From positions 14,501,524 through 14,565,523 of the forward strand of contig NC_079210.1 in the NCBI RefSeq assembly GCF_026745355.1: a stretch of DNA of 64,000 nt, read 5' to 3'. The DNA comes from Beta vulgaris subsp. vulgaris. Lineage: Eukaryota; Streptophyta; Magnoliopsida; Caryophyllales; Amaranthaceae. Shown here one piece after another: positions 46,667 through 58,388 of this stretch (within the stretch, counting starts at the first letter, position 1; each line of letters opens with the position of its first letter). Under the pieces are notes generated by a model. The model saw nothing but the letters and a program-made list of their open reading frames with translations, had not been told where the DNA came from and did not search any database. A program made the position numbers and the translations under genes.

Positions 46667-48475
46667 TGGACGTCGGTCCGGGTCCCTCTCGGGGCCCGGG
46701 TCCACGGAGATGTGTGTTCGTGGGCTTAAGCCACGAATCCCGCACGTGAGTGCGTTGGGGGAGTGTTGTCGAGTGGGGAATCGCCACCGTGCCTATACAG
46801 GTTAATCACGGACGCCCGAAACATTGGTGCCAAATCAATGGCCCCACTGTCTGATCCATTAACCAAGTCGTGGGTTCGAGGACATGGTACGGAAAGAATC
46901 TTTGACCCAATCCGCCCGCATGTAGCGGCCTCTACTTGGTCTCATTGTAATTCCATTCAATCATAATCATTGGATGCAAACAACTTAGCAATATCATCTT
47001 TAGGTAGCGCTCTAACCTTAAATTACTAGCAAAATGTGAGTTTCTATTATGCACATATCACTACCTAACCTAATTGTTGTGATCACTTCAAATTAATCAA
47101 ATTAATAAGGCGCTTAAAATCCGTTCTATGATTAATCTGAATTTAATGTGATCTAACAATTTCCAGTCTTGTTTAAGCAATCAAAAGGTGTCTCATGCAT
47201 AAACAGAAATACATGCGTAATAATGATCAATATGTCATATTAGATAACTCGAATTACCAAATTAATCTTACCTTGGATTGCTATAATCACAAAAGAAACA
47301 AAGGTTAGTATTTCAAAGCTATGCTTCCAATCGAGTCACTAATCAAAACAAAAGAAATCGTTAGCATTGACAATTGCAATTAAATCAATTATGGAAAGCG
47401 AAAACGATATCGAACGAATATATTTATATGATTGAAACTTAAAAGCATAAAAATATTAAAGTTTAAATAAAGGAAGAGAGAGTTTGATTGAATAGCCTCA
47501 GAATTGTGTACCAAGATTCGCAAAGGAAGCGACTCCGTAAGTTACGATAGATTCGAGGACCTTGGATTTGCTTGAATGTCGCGAGCGATTTGTGTTTTTT
47601 GTGAGTAATTTGTGTGAGAGAGAGTTTAAAGAGAGCTTTGAATTATCTTAAGCCTTGGAGAACTTGTGAATCGTAACTGATTAAAAGCTGATTGAAAACT
47701 GATGCTCGAATAGGCACCAAGAGCATGTATTTATAGGCGTTTGGGAAAGAAAGATAGATAAAACTGAAAAAAAGATAAGCAGTATATTACCGTATATACA
47801 GTTTGGAGAACCGTATATACGGTACATATGACCGTATATACGGTCATATGTGCCGTATATACGGCACTACCAACCGTATATACGGTGGTAGTGACGTGGC
47901 TTGCCACGTCACTCAGCGTATACTTAATTAAGTTCTATCTATCCTCCATTTTCTTTATTCGTTTTTTCCTAGATCTAATATGCAGTTTCGAATTTATCTT
48001 TTATCCGGTTTATCTTTTAATCCAATTACTTGGAGATTAAGTTTTGGCTTTCTAGAATGTTCCGGATTATTCTTGTATTTTCAGACTTTTCTTAGAATTT
48101 CTGAATTTTATTTATTTTTGAAAATCATTTCGCAAACTTATAAAAATCATAGAAAAATCAGAAAAATAATCTAAAAATACTGGCGGACTCAGAAAAATGA
48201 CCTATGAACAATATTATATAAAATCCTAAAAATAAAGAAAAAGGCCTAAAAATGGAAAATAATTAAAATAAGTGATTTCCGCCTATTTTTTTATGCTCTC
48301 GGCGTATAATTTCAAGCTCAACTTTAATTCATCTGGTGCAAATGGATATGGTTTGATGGACGTGGTTTGTGGTTTATGGATTTTGTCGCAACTTTCAAAG
48401 TCGACTTCTAATTCGAAGTATCATACTTTTCCTCACTGGCTATTCAATTTGGGGAGACATTTTTAGGTGTCTACA
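46667..48475 (-). repeat. 5' LTR of element C
   Basis: The 1809-bp partner of 30463-32315. The minus-strand TATA box is the complement of 47728-47735. Five palindromes lie at 47790-47885; the first has lost one CpG (ACAG), and the third sits in a 28-bp perfect palindrome (47824-47851). Confidence 0.92.
47728..47885 (-). promoter_or_regulatory. LTR promoter of element C: TATA box with five palindromes (right LTR)
   Basis: CCGTATATACGG-type palindromes start at 47790, 47811, 47832, 47853 and 47874, every 21 bp, as in the left LTR. This is the copy that would drive the full-length transcript. Confidence 0.85.
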
Positions 48476-50396
48476 GTAACGGGCCAAACAGTTTCCTTCT
48501 TTTTTGGGAGCAGTTCAATTCGGTCTCATGATGTTAGCGGTCGGGACGAAATCAGTTTAGTTCGAAAACAGATCGAGTTGTTCGGTTAGCTCCGACGAGC
48601 GGTTTACTCTCGGTTTGTAATCAGGTTATTATCAAACTTGATTATATTGTCGCGTTTTCCTATGTTGATCATGTTTTTGAATGATTTCAATTTATTAAAT
48701 ATTAATTTATTAATATTCTTGTATTAGGTATTTTCTTTACTTAATAGTTTGTAGGTTATTACTTGTAGTACAACGTGTTCTTAGTTGTGAAGATTAGAAG
48801 CATAAGGTAGAACTCTTTATCTAATAAGATGTTTTAACATTGAAGCTATATGAATTGTTTGGTTTGTTGAGTGTTTAATTTTAGGGTTATATTGTTATAA
48901 ACTATATATTGTAAATTAGACAAATTATGCAAGTGATTACAAAATTAGATAATACGTTTCAAATAGTTTGGGTTGATTTCAGTTCGGGTTTAATTATGTA
49001 ACCGGTTGATAACAGTTTGGTTCAGTTAACTTTCAATTCTTCAATGGGTTATTGGTGACAATTCGATTCAGTTCAGGTTTGTTCATAGTATTAGCGGTTT
49101 GGCTACAGGTCAACTTCAGTTCAGGCTAATTTTGGTTCGGTTCAGTTCAGTTCAGGTTAGTATTTTTTAGGTTACAAACAGTTCAGGTCACTTTCAGGTT
49201 ACGGGTCACTTTCAGTTCAGGCTATTTCAATTCAGGTTGAAAATAGTTCAGTTAACTCAACGGGTTGCAACCCAAACTAACACCTAATCAAGAGGATGGT
49301 AATTCATCCGATTAAAAATCTTGAAAACCCACTGGAAGATCTTGGTAATTTAGAAACTGTTGTGCAACAACAATTTGTTGAAGATCTTGTTCCTCTTGAG
49401 CAAAGCGAGCATCAAGCGCAAAGACTGGACGATTTGCACCTAAACAGGGGGGAAGATCAATTATCCTCAGCCAAGGGTTTGCTCAATTCAATATACACAC
49501 GATACGTGGATATTATTACAAGCCTTTTGGAAGATTTGAAGGAAAACCACAGGGAACAGTTCAACAATCTCTACCGAGGTATGGTACATGAAACTGCTAG
49601 GGTGATAACCGCCGAGTTGCAGAACGTTGGCTCCCACTACCAAATAGGTGGATAGGATTATATTGGATATCAACGAGACGTTGAATGCTACTAACGTGGC
49701 GTTATCTAAGGCGGTTGCTACTGAGGTAGTTACTCGGTTGGAATCTTTAGTGGAGAAGCATAATCAGCTGAATGAACGGTTGATGAATTTGTTAACCACC
49801 AAAAGTTCAGGAATAACTGTCGAAAATCCTAGGGAGGAACCACCCTTGGGTTATCCTAGAACAAGCACTGTGATGGGAACTAACGTCCATCCGCCTTTCT
49901 AGACAGTATCAAGGAGTATCCCTCTTCGAGATGCCAATGAAGGGAAAAGGAGTCAGAGGAGAGAGGAAAGACCAAGGTTAGGCTATGAGTCAGGCTATAG
50001 TCATGGTGATCCTGGACCTTCTTCTGTTCCTTTGGCTTCTAATTCAATCCCTTTGACGACGTCAATGGGAACCGTTTCACCCACAGGAACAACCTGGGAA
50101 TGCAACTGGAGCAAACAGTTATGCAACTGGAGGGGTATTTCTCACTAATGGTGGTTTTCAAACTGCAACTAATGGACCTATTCCTCAAAGTACATATCCT
50201 GCTACTCATGAACCACCACAACCCACTCACTTTCCACAAACTGGGAATTAGGGTTATCAACTCCAGGCTTATTCTTACCAAATGCATCCTCCTCAGAGTA
50301 ACCGCTGGGGGCAGGGGTCACATGCACAGGGTAATGCCTATGAGGGACCTCAAGCGATGGGAACACAGATGTACGGGCGCCAGGGCGTCACCGAGC

Positions 50397-52062
50397 TGGA
50401 CCGAGTCCGGTCCCTCAACTCCTGGGGGTACAATTTAATGGGTGGCTCGGTTTGTTTGCCAGAATTGAATTCTTGCTTTTGCATAGTGTGAGTATGCCTT
50501 CAGTTGTGTGTTTATACTCGAAACGAGTAGAGGAAGTCGCCACCGCACTTCTTTCGGGAAGCTGCGGAACCCGGTTTAAGCCTTGCCTATAATTGCATAA
50601 AGCATGGCGAAGGACTCCATGTTAGGTAGTGCACCAGATCTTGATTAGGGGACATGAGTAAGGGTGAAGTAGTGCACAACACCCCCCCCGCATCTAGCGA
50701 CCTCTACTCGGTCGTTACGAGTTCATTGTCCAAAAGACAACAACAAACATATTTGCGTTTTAAACCCTAAGCATGCAAAGTTACTAGGCGGGTTGTTTAA
50801 CAGAATACTATGCATATAGTGTCTAGTTTGTTATGGCATGTGTTGTTAATTCCGTATTCCAGGAGCTTAATGCCGGTTGTCCATAATTGTCTTATTAGGT
50901 GTGAAACACGAAATTGGCTGGTCTTTGTTACAGCATATTAATGGTGTGAGATAAGCATGCAAGCACTCATACGAGGAATTGAATGTTATGCCTTAATGTT
51001 GCTTTTAATTTGAATGTCGAATAGTTTGTTAGTCAATATTACATGAAAAATTACATAGAAAGTTGAATTTCTAATCAAGCATGCAAAAGAGTGTTTAGAA
51101 TTGAGACTTTGGCCTCAAACCTACCTTGCAACATGATGTCGAAGACCAATGACGTAGCTTTGGACCCTTAGGAACCCGTATCGAGCATTAGAACCCTTAG
51201 AACCTCCTAGATCTAATGCAAAAGTGTGTATTTGAATGAATGTTTGTGTGTATTTGAGTGTATGAATGTGTATTTGTGAGTGTATGAGAGAGTTTTGGAG
51301 AGAGGAGGACGAGTGAGAGAGTGAATAGCAAGTGCATCAAACGTCCAAAGTTGTGAAATGAGCCAAGGGAGGCTTGTATTTATAGGAAAAGACCAAAAAA
51401 GGAAGGAAAATGGGCGTAATTACGCCCAAAACTGGGCGTCATTGCGCCCAATCTGGGCGTAATTACGCCCATGTTTTTCTCCCTTTTTCTGGTCTAATTT
51501 TCCTTATTTAGCTCGGTTAATTCCACGGGAAGCTAACTTGCACGAGGGGTTGGGGGGATGAATGTGGACTGTCTTGGGCAGCAATCCACGACCCCGAGAG
51601 GTTCCGGAAGTTTCCGTATCGCTCGGTTTTGTGTTTTGCTTAAGAAATTCATAAATATTGAACCATAAATTGAAAAATTATGGAAAACATATGTAAAAAT
51701 TCCTTGTACAATGTAGTATTTTTTGTTCAAATTTTGTAATTTTTGCAGCTGTGTTGATAATTTAATTAATTATTGCGAAATTAATTAAATTGTCGGAAAC
51801 TCAGAAAAATTGCAAAAATGCCTAGAAAAATTAAGAAAAATTCAGAAAAAAACTAGAAAAATGTTTAAAAATAAGTTAAAATTGTTTGGAAATTAAATCT
51901 TATTTTTTGAGGTGCTAAGTGCTTGGAAAAAATGCTCGGTGTAAGGAAATTTGCCTTTATTAGGGCCTGTCAGGGTCTTAGCTCTCTCAATTTGACATAT
52001 GTGTTGCAAGGGGTGTCTTATCATTGGTCGTCTTAGGCTAGGGACAAATGTAGGTATCTACA
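50397..52062 (-). repeat. 3' LTR of element D
   Basis: It starts on the minus strand TGTAGATACC and ends GGTCCA (1666 bp). The TATA box is the complement of 51377-51384. Only one copy lies in the window, so the left end is placed by analogy with C. Confidence 0.75.
51377..51471 (-). promoter_or_regulatory. LTR promoter of element D: TATA box with three palindromes
   Basis: TGGGCGTAATTACGCCCA at 51411-51428 and 51454-51471 (perfect) and a variant at 51433-51450 lie just upstream of the minus-strand TATA box. Spacings are 22 and 21 bp. Confidence 0.85.
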
Positions 52063-52219
52063 GAAGCTCCCACTTTGGCTGAGTTTGTAGAGAAGAAAAT
52101 CTCGTAAAACGAAAGCCAAAGTACCCGGTACCTGCAAAACAAATGCGTTAGTTTTACCTGCACCTGTGGTTGCTGTTGCTTGCTTGCTTGTCTCTATTGC
52201 TAATGCTTTCGCTTGCGTT

Positions 52220-52940
52220 ACCACCTATGGTTCTGATTCTACCGGGGCTTTCGCGAGGTCGATTGTGCTTCCGCCTATGGTTCTGATTCCACTGGCGATT
52301 TTTGTGAGTACTGGTTGTGCTTCCACTTATGGTTCTGATTCAACTGGGGATTTTTGTGAGTGTCTCCACCTATGGTTCTGATTCCACTGGTGAGGGTATC
52401 TTGGTTGTCCGCCTTGAAGCCTCCGTTAGGACTCCCTAGGGTATTTCTATTTCAATGTCCACTCCGATGCCTCCGTTAGGACTTCATGGGGAACTGTTGC
52501 GGTGTCTGTATCGATGCCTCCGATTAGACTCACCGGGGAAGATGAAATAGTGTCCGTATCGATGCCTCCGTTTGGACTTGCTTGGGGAAAATGTTGTGAG
52601 CGTCCGTATCGATGCCTCCGTTTAGACTTGCTGGGGGAAACTTATGTCAGTGTCTGTATCGATGCCTCCGTTTGGACTTGGTGCTTGCTTGATCTGCTTT
52701 ATCCCATCTCGACTTATCGTCTGGGAAGATTAAAATGATGGTAACGCCGCATATAGCCACGATCGTGTATAGCGAATGTCTTTTTGCTGGTTCCTGCTTA
52801 ATCTGCTTGTGCCTGCTTGATCTGCTCTATTTCATCTCGGCTAGTCGTCAGGGAGAATTGAAGTGAAGGTAACGTTGCGTATAGCCACGATTGCGTATAG
52901 CAATGTCTTTTGTTGATGCTTGCATTGCGTATAACATAAT
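52220..52940. repeat. Tandem-repeat region of element D
   Basis: 52220-52392 has four units of a CCTATGGTTCTGATTCNACTGG motif. 52445-52690 has six units of a TGTCCGTATCGATGCCTCCG motif. 52740-52940 holds three diverged copies of a CGTATAGCCACGATCGTGTA-type unit. Confidence 0.8.
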
Positions 52941-53290
52941 CGGGCTAACGCTTGGCCTTTGTATGCTTGCTGAGGATGATGTGGCTTCGACCGGGGAATG
53001 TGTGCTTTGAATTTGACCCGCTTTCGGCCTTCGCTTGATTGTGGCTATTGCTTTGTCTCGACTTTTGTATTCGTTTACGGCTTATTGTTGCTTTTTAGGT
53101 GCATTTTTGTTGCGATTTGATGACTTTCGGGCCCATTTTGCTTGCTTAGGGGCATTTTTGTCATTGTGCATGACTTTGAAAGTTGGTTGGAGCTCCCGAG
53201 AAGTACCAACGACATTTGAATGCAACGGGCTTCGCGCGTACACAAGTGGGCCAAGGAAAATGGCTCGGAAAGAGCTAAAATGGGCAGAAG

Positions 53291-53310
53291 CTGGGCGCAA
53301 TTACACCCAG
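53291..53310 (+). promoter_or_regulatory. Decayed palindrome upstream of element D PMD gene
   Basis: CTGGGCGCAATTACACCCAG is two transitions away from a perfect palindrome of the D type. It lies about 150 bp before a probable 5' UTR intron donor (GTAAGTATGC, 53473), as in C. Confidence 0.6.
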
Positions 53311-54155
53311 CATTCAACCATTTTTGGCTGAATTTGTGGCCTTTTAAGGCCACTTTGCCTCATTTGGTGACTTGTTCTTTGCTTTGCTTCTTTCAAATAC
53401 TCTCCAAACTCCATTGTTGCGTAAGGGAATTGCTTGGAAAGGCTTTGTTTGCTCATCAAACTCCAAATTCAAGTAAGTATGCTACTTTAAACTTGAAATT
53501 CTCTTATAAGCTGCAAATTATTATACAAAATCATGCCATTTGAATATGCCTTGTCAATTTGTCCAATTGAATTGGGGCTTTCTCCCTTGCTTGTGTATGC
53601 TTGAAATTGTTGAATGCTTTTGCTTACTTATGTCTTTGTGAGCCTTTTGCAACTTGTCTCATCAATTTTGGTGCAAATTTGAATGAGTTATGTCATTGTA
53701 AGCTTTCTCCATGAAGAAGATGATGAATAGTAGCTTGCCATGCCCATGTCTTGTTGAATTGTGCATATGCCTTGCTTATTCTTGTTTGTTGATGATAAAA
53801 TAAGCTTTTCCATGTCTATTTGCAACAACGTGAATGCCCATGTATGATTTCACCATTGTAAGTAGCTTAAAGCTTGAAAAAAAATGCTTGTTAATGGTAA
53901 TTTGCTTGCTTCATTGGGGATTATGGTGCATAAGCGAATATACACACCTTCTTGAAATCCTTGTTGCATATAAAATTCATGAATGGAATTGTGCATTCCA
54001 TTAGCCATGTGCATTCACTGGGGAGAAGAAGTGCTCTTTCTCACCCTTTGGTTGCTTGCCTATTGCTCCGATTACTAGGAAATCGTGCATTTCCCTTAAC
54101 CATGGTTGTGTTGGCTAGGTGTGAGCCCCGTTAGGGCCTTTTGTTTGCATGTGAG

Positions 54156-56204
54156 ATGTCCATTTTTAGCCGTTATGCTGCCCGTTTGTTTTTAGAGCTT
54201 CTGCCTTGTTTTGCCTATAGCACGCCGATTCGGAGAGGGAGGAAAGTGATTAGTTCCCGCAAGAGATGGAAAGTGAATGATTGGGATAGCTCGGAGTTGC
54301 GCTGCTTCCCCGAATATCACATCTCCATTCGTCCGAAGGATGGATGGGTATGTTGCTCTCATTTTGTTGGTTGCCTTCATCGTAATTTGCCTGCTAATCT
54401 CGTGTTATCTCTTGTGCAGAGTGACTACCAGATTCGGTCATATGGAACCTCTCATACGGTCGGTGACGTCTTCCGTTCCAAGTTCTTCGAGCGTCGTCTT
54501 AGAGTGTGGAGCATCTTAGGCAAGTGTGGCTTTCATGATTTCATCTTTAGCATGACCAGCCAGTCGTATTCACTTGTTCCTAAGCTCATGGTCTTCGGCT
54601 TGACGGAGTGGTTTTGGGACACCATAAACACCTTTCACTTCCCATGGGGGGAAATGGCTTTGACTCCCTATGACTTTGCCATGCTTACGGGACTTTCCTT
54701 CACGGAAAGGCTTGTCCCTATGGATAACGAGATTAAGATCACCGATCCTTGATTGGATGACTGGCTAGGCTTCATCGTTCCTCAACTAGGAGTAGAGAGC
54801 ATAGAAAACAGGGCATTGCAAAGCGTGCTCATGGGTGGTCTAGAGCTGGCGGGCACCACGGATGAGCAGTCGACTAGGATCTTCATTTTGGTGATGCTCT
54901 ATACTGCTTTGTGTCTTGATAAGGGCACGGGAGGTAGAGTTTAGCTACGCTTCCTCCCTGCTCTGGAGGATCTTTCTGATGTCTCCTCCTTTAACTGGGA
55001 CGGATTAGTCTATGGTGCTTTGGTACATTCTATGAGGAAGTGTTGTCGTCAGATGGATGACACTACAATTCCCGCGCTAGAGAGTGCTTGAGGTAATTTT
55101 ACTTTTGTATTTTACCGCTTTATTTGCATTTGATTCGCCTCCTGTTGGCTGACTTTTTTAATTGCAGTCTTGGGTGTATGAGTACTTCCCACGCATGGGC
55201 TTGATACCCGGGTTGTCTCCTCAAGCGCAGCTTGTTTAGTGGCCTGTAATGATGCGGTGGACCCCTCGAGAGACTCCGACCTGGAATGGCGCAGTCCAAC
55301 AATCTAGGAGAACCCAACTAATCTGATGTGAGTTTCGTTGCTTTTTCATTTGTATGCTTTTGAAGTTTGTGTCTCTAATTCCATTGCTTTGTAAATTGAG
55401 TGGCACCCATGGAGGCGAGTAGGAAATGCAAGGCCGAGGAGGCTTGCTGCCGTGGCCGAGCTGACCAAGAGATGATGCATCATCTAGGGGGCATAAGGGC
55501 CCGTTTGGTATCTTAGAGAGCGCGTGGTGAGGCAGCATAGTTGCTCAGAGGTATGAGTCTTGTTTCTTAATTCCCTTTTCTTTGTATTTGCTTTAGTCAG
55601 TTGTGCACTAACTTGGACTTGGCTCGTGCAACCTGACTATGACCTCGGAGAGATTCCTTTTGTTGACTTGAGAATCTTTCCTGGCTCTGATGAGTTCATT
55701 GAGCCTGCTCCTCTAGCTGCGAGGCATGCTCAGAACTTGATTCCCCCTGGGGCTGGTCAGGTAGGGAATTCATTGTATGTTTGGCTTTACCCTTTTCGCG
55801 CTAATGTTTGCTCATGTGCTGACTTGCTTGACTTGTGAAATAGATGTCTAGGGCAGGCGTCGTGAGACTGCTAGGAGTGATTGATGCTTGGAGACACTCC
55901 TACTGTCAGCTGATAGACTCTGTAAGTGCACGAAATCTGTAATTTCAATCCTTTGTGGGGATAGGAGCTCGGTTCTCACTTGGAAACCCTTCTGCAGGTT
56001 CGTCAGAGCGACGATGATGATGCTGATGATGATGGTGATGCGAGGATGGGGCGAGCCCCCAACCAGGGCAGGTCTTCGACCTTGTCTGGCACAAGGTTCA
56101 CGAGCGGTGCTTCGACTTCTCGTTCTCAGCCCAGACCTTCGACTAAGTTCACAGTACCAGGGACCCCTTCCGTAGTTTCTTTCCTTGACGAGTTGCTAGA
56201 TTAG
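54156..56204 (+). pseudogene. PMD accessory gene of element D
   Basis: Homologous to 34307-36641. Exon 1 (54156-54346) gives CFPEYHISIRPKDGW. Exon 2 (from 54420) gives SDYQIRSYG and LTEWFWDTINTFHFPWGEMA, the PMD signature. A stop at 54750-54752 and further frame changes (54753-54944, 55100-55540) break it. Later pieces at 55616-55760 (LGEIPFVDLRIF, matching exon 5 of C) and 55999-56204 (DDDDADDDGD acidic run, Ser/Pro-rich end) show that the whole gene was once present. It is antisense to gag-pol. Function as for the C homologue. Confidence 0.75.
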
Positions 56205-56710
56205 TCTGCTTTGCAAGTGCTAGCTTCACTCGACTTTTCGACATGTCTCGAGAAGTAGATGTACCTGTAACTTGTAGGGGAAGGGGGTGACCCTAGCTTT
56301 GCATTGGTTGATTTTAGAACTTAGTTTAGACCCTCTTAGACTTATTTGTTGACTTTTGCTTACTTGACCTGACTCTTTGACTCGACTCTAGCCTAGACTT
56401 GAGTGTTTGTGTAAATATGACTAGATTTGTGTATGACTCTAGACATAGCTCATTTTGTAGTGCCGAGCTTGGAGTACGACTTACAAAAGTCAACTTGCTA
56501 GCTATATGCAATGCTTAATGCATGTGTTTAGACTTCTATGACGACATTGATCCTTTTGCGTTGTTGTGCGTGTTGCGTTGCGTTGTTGAGGCAAATATTG
56601 GCTCACTTCTCCTTGAAAATGCAGGGAAGGACCAAGAATGAACCAAGAACTGCGTGCCATAGTGCATGGGACCAAAGCATAGGAGCAAAATCGGGCAAAA
56701 CAGGCCAAAG

Positions 56711-56817
56711 CTGGGCATAATTACGCCCAGGCTGGGTGCAATTGCGCCCAGAATCTGGCCAATTTGCTCGATTTTTCGACTTTTGGAAAGTTTGTGCGGC
56801 CGAATTGCTTATAAATA
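56711..56817 (+). promoter_or_regulatory. Promoter of element D DUF7745-like gene: two palindromes and TATA box
   Basis: CTGGGCATAATTACGCCCAG (56711-56730) and CTGGGTGCAATTGCGCCCAG (56732-56751) lie 21 bp apart. Each differs from perfect symmetry by one CpG-type transition. The TATA box, TATAAATA, is at 56810-56817, 116 bp before the ATG. Confidence 0.85.
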
Positions 56818-56932
56818 GAGTTTCATGCTCACCCTAATTTGTTATTACAACCTCAAGAGTGCATTAAAACCTCTCTTAAATTGCTTAATTTTCATTTAAT
56901 TCATTACAACAAAGAGTTTTGCAACAAATCAA

Positions 56933-58388
56933 ATGGAGAGAGATTTTGCTAGTGCTTTGAATGACTTGCTTCGAGGCTTGGATGCTCGCAAGAAGGAGGA
57001 CCTTACAAGGCTGAATTGCGATGTTCTCTTGACTTTAAGGTACGTAAGCCTTAACTCGAACCTTCTCTATGCCGCTATTAGCCTGTGGGACCCGTTGATG
57101 CATTGTTTTCGCCTTCGGGACAAGGAAATTGTTCCTTTGCCTGGGGAACTTGGTGCTATTATTGCTTGGCCTGCTATAAGTCTCTCTTGTATTCCTAATA
57201 CCGCTGATTACTTTGTTGACGTATATGAGCGATACTTGAGACTTAGTCCAACTATTTCACGACGCATAGTGCATGGTCGGGAAATTGACTTGCTTGCATT
57301 AGTTGACTATGTTGCTAGTGATTCTTCTTGCCGTAGAATTTACCGTAGGCGTGCAATTATGATTTGCTTGTCTGCGCGCTTCCTATTTGTTCATGGCAAG
57401 CTGAATGTTGGTCATGCTAGCATCATTTCTATTGTTGAGCAATGTGAGGCTAGCCATACTCCTATGCCGTTGTGCACGGGGGAGTTATTTGTGACGCTTG
57501 ACCGTCTTAAGAAGGATGCGCATCCGCCTTTGTCCGAATGCCCCGTTTTACTGCAGGTACTATATTTGTGCTTGAATATTTGCAATATAGTGCATTTATA
57601 CAAATATTATTGCCTGTTTATTAATAGGATGACTAAATATTGTACATGTTGCAATTTTTGACAGATTTGGCTGATGGAGCGCTTGAGCCATGTTGAGGTG
57701 CCCCAGAATCCTGCCAAATATTCTGCTAAGGGATTCTTTTCCCGTAAGAGGTTCCATGTCAACAAATCTCAGCATGAGTGGATTCTTATCCTTGTGGCAT
57801 TCTCGTGTGGTGGACCGTCTCTTGGTGGGGTAGTAGGAGTATTGTGCATACTCACTTGTCTCCGTATGTGCGTGTGGTTAGCTTGACCACGTTGACCTTC
57901 TATTTACCTTCAAGGGTGATGAGGCAATTTGGGAAAGTTCAACTTATTCCCGTTATTGACACGGTTCGGCCTGAGGACAAGCGCTTGCATTCTGGCATTC
58001 TACACTTGAGGTGACCCCACTTGCTCGAGGTGACCACAAGATCTCTACTGAATACCGTGTCTGGATGAATGCCACTGATACGATGAGTTGTGCTAAGGCA
58101 AGACGTGCGAAGCAGAAGGACCATGCTAGGAGTAAAAGACTGGACTGTGACTCTACTGAGACCCCTGCTGCTAAGTCTAGAGTTGTTTCCGCTAAGGACA
58201 GACTTGGTCCTAAGAAGGTGCCAGTTTGGAGTAGACTTGAAAGACTTCCTCCTTTGAGGATTGACTCAAATGTTGCTGAAAGAAGACTTGGGCCTAAGGA
58301 GGTGTTAGGCGATGCGAAAGGAAAGGGGAAGGCTGTAGTGGAAGATAGACCCAAGAGACGCAAATGGGTGAGGAAGCCTAAAGGTTAG
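56933..58388 (+). pseudogene. DUF7745-like accessory gene of element D
   Basis: Exon 1 (56933-57556) is fully open and ends at a GT donor in the same place as in C (LLQ, then intron, then IWLMERL). The intron is 107 bp and exon 2 starts at 57664. Shared features with C: LWDPLMHCFRLRDKEIVPLP, SIVEQCE, RVMRQFGKVQLIP and a basic C-terminal region with KDRLGPKKVPVWSRL, close to the matching segment of C. A frameshift near 57800 splits exon 2, and another lies near 58010. Where C has a premature TAG, D reads Trp. Sequence conservation between two different families argues that the protein was selected for. Confidence 0.65.

Larger units (their letters stand above)
30463..48475 (-). mobile_element. 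Tat-clade Ty3/gypsy element C (18 kb) with antisense accessory genes
   Basis: On the minus strand the element begins with the 5' LTR (48475-46667), then the primer site TGGCGACTTCACTGGGGA (46661-46644), gag, pol, an intergenic region, two accessory genes on the opposite strand, the polypurine tract and the 3' LTR (32315-30463). LTRs start TGTAGACACC and end GACGTCCA and are about 99 % identical except for a 45-bp insertion in the left copy. No clean target duplication is visible (AATAG left, GTAAC right). Tat and Ogre elements are known for large size and extra ORFs. A MITE at 38852-39205 is nested in it. gag and pol contain stops, so it is not autonomous. Confidence 0.93.
30327..49286. mobile_element. 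hAT element B, hosting Tat element C
   Basis: Ends are TAGGGTTGTC and CTAACACCTA, with a perfect 8-bp target duplication ATCAAGAG (30319-30326, 49287-49294), diagnostic of hAT-type transposition. Excluding element C, B is about 947 bp and encodes nothing recognisable. Its right half has many TTCAGTTCAGGTT-like subterminal motifs. It lies inside gag of element A. Confidence 0.85.
30285..50396 (+). pseudogene. Degenerate gag of element A, interrupted by nested elements
   Basis: An ATG at 30285 opens a short basic N-terminus. The frame is cut by hAT element B (30327-49286) and resumes after one target duplication at 49295. It soon stops and continues in other frames (49296-49655 and 49648-49902). 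The product is acidic with helical, coiled-coil-like stretches (MDRIILDINETLNATNVALS and after), as in Tat Gag N-terminal regions. From 49900 to 50396 it becomes Pro/Thr/Gln-rich, then element D begins. The Gag assignment rests on position after the primer site and on composition. Confidence 0.45.

Noticed and set aside
30559..46966. Plus-strand 67-codon ORF present in both LTRs of C
   Set aside because: It lies antisense in the R-U5 part. Its conservation follows the LTR pair and the nucleotide block shared with E, and no domain is visible.
30458..48480. Target duplication of element C
   Set aside because: The flanks AATAG and GTAAC do not match. A shifted GTAAT/GTAAC pairing would need two extra bases at one end.
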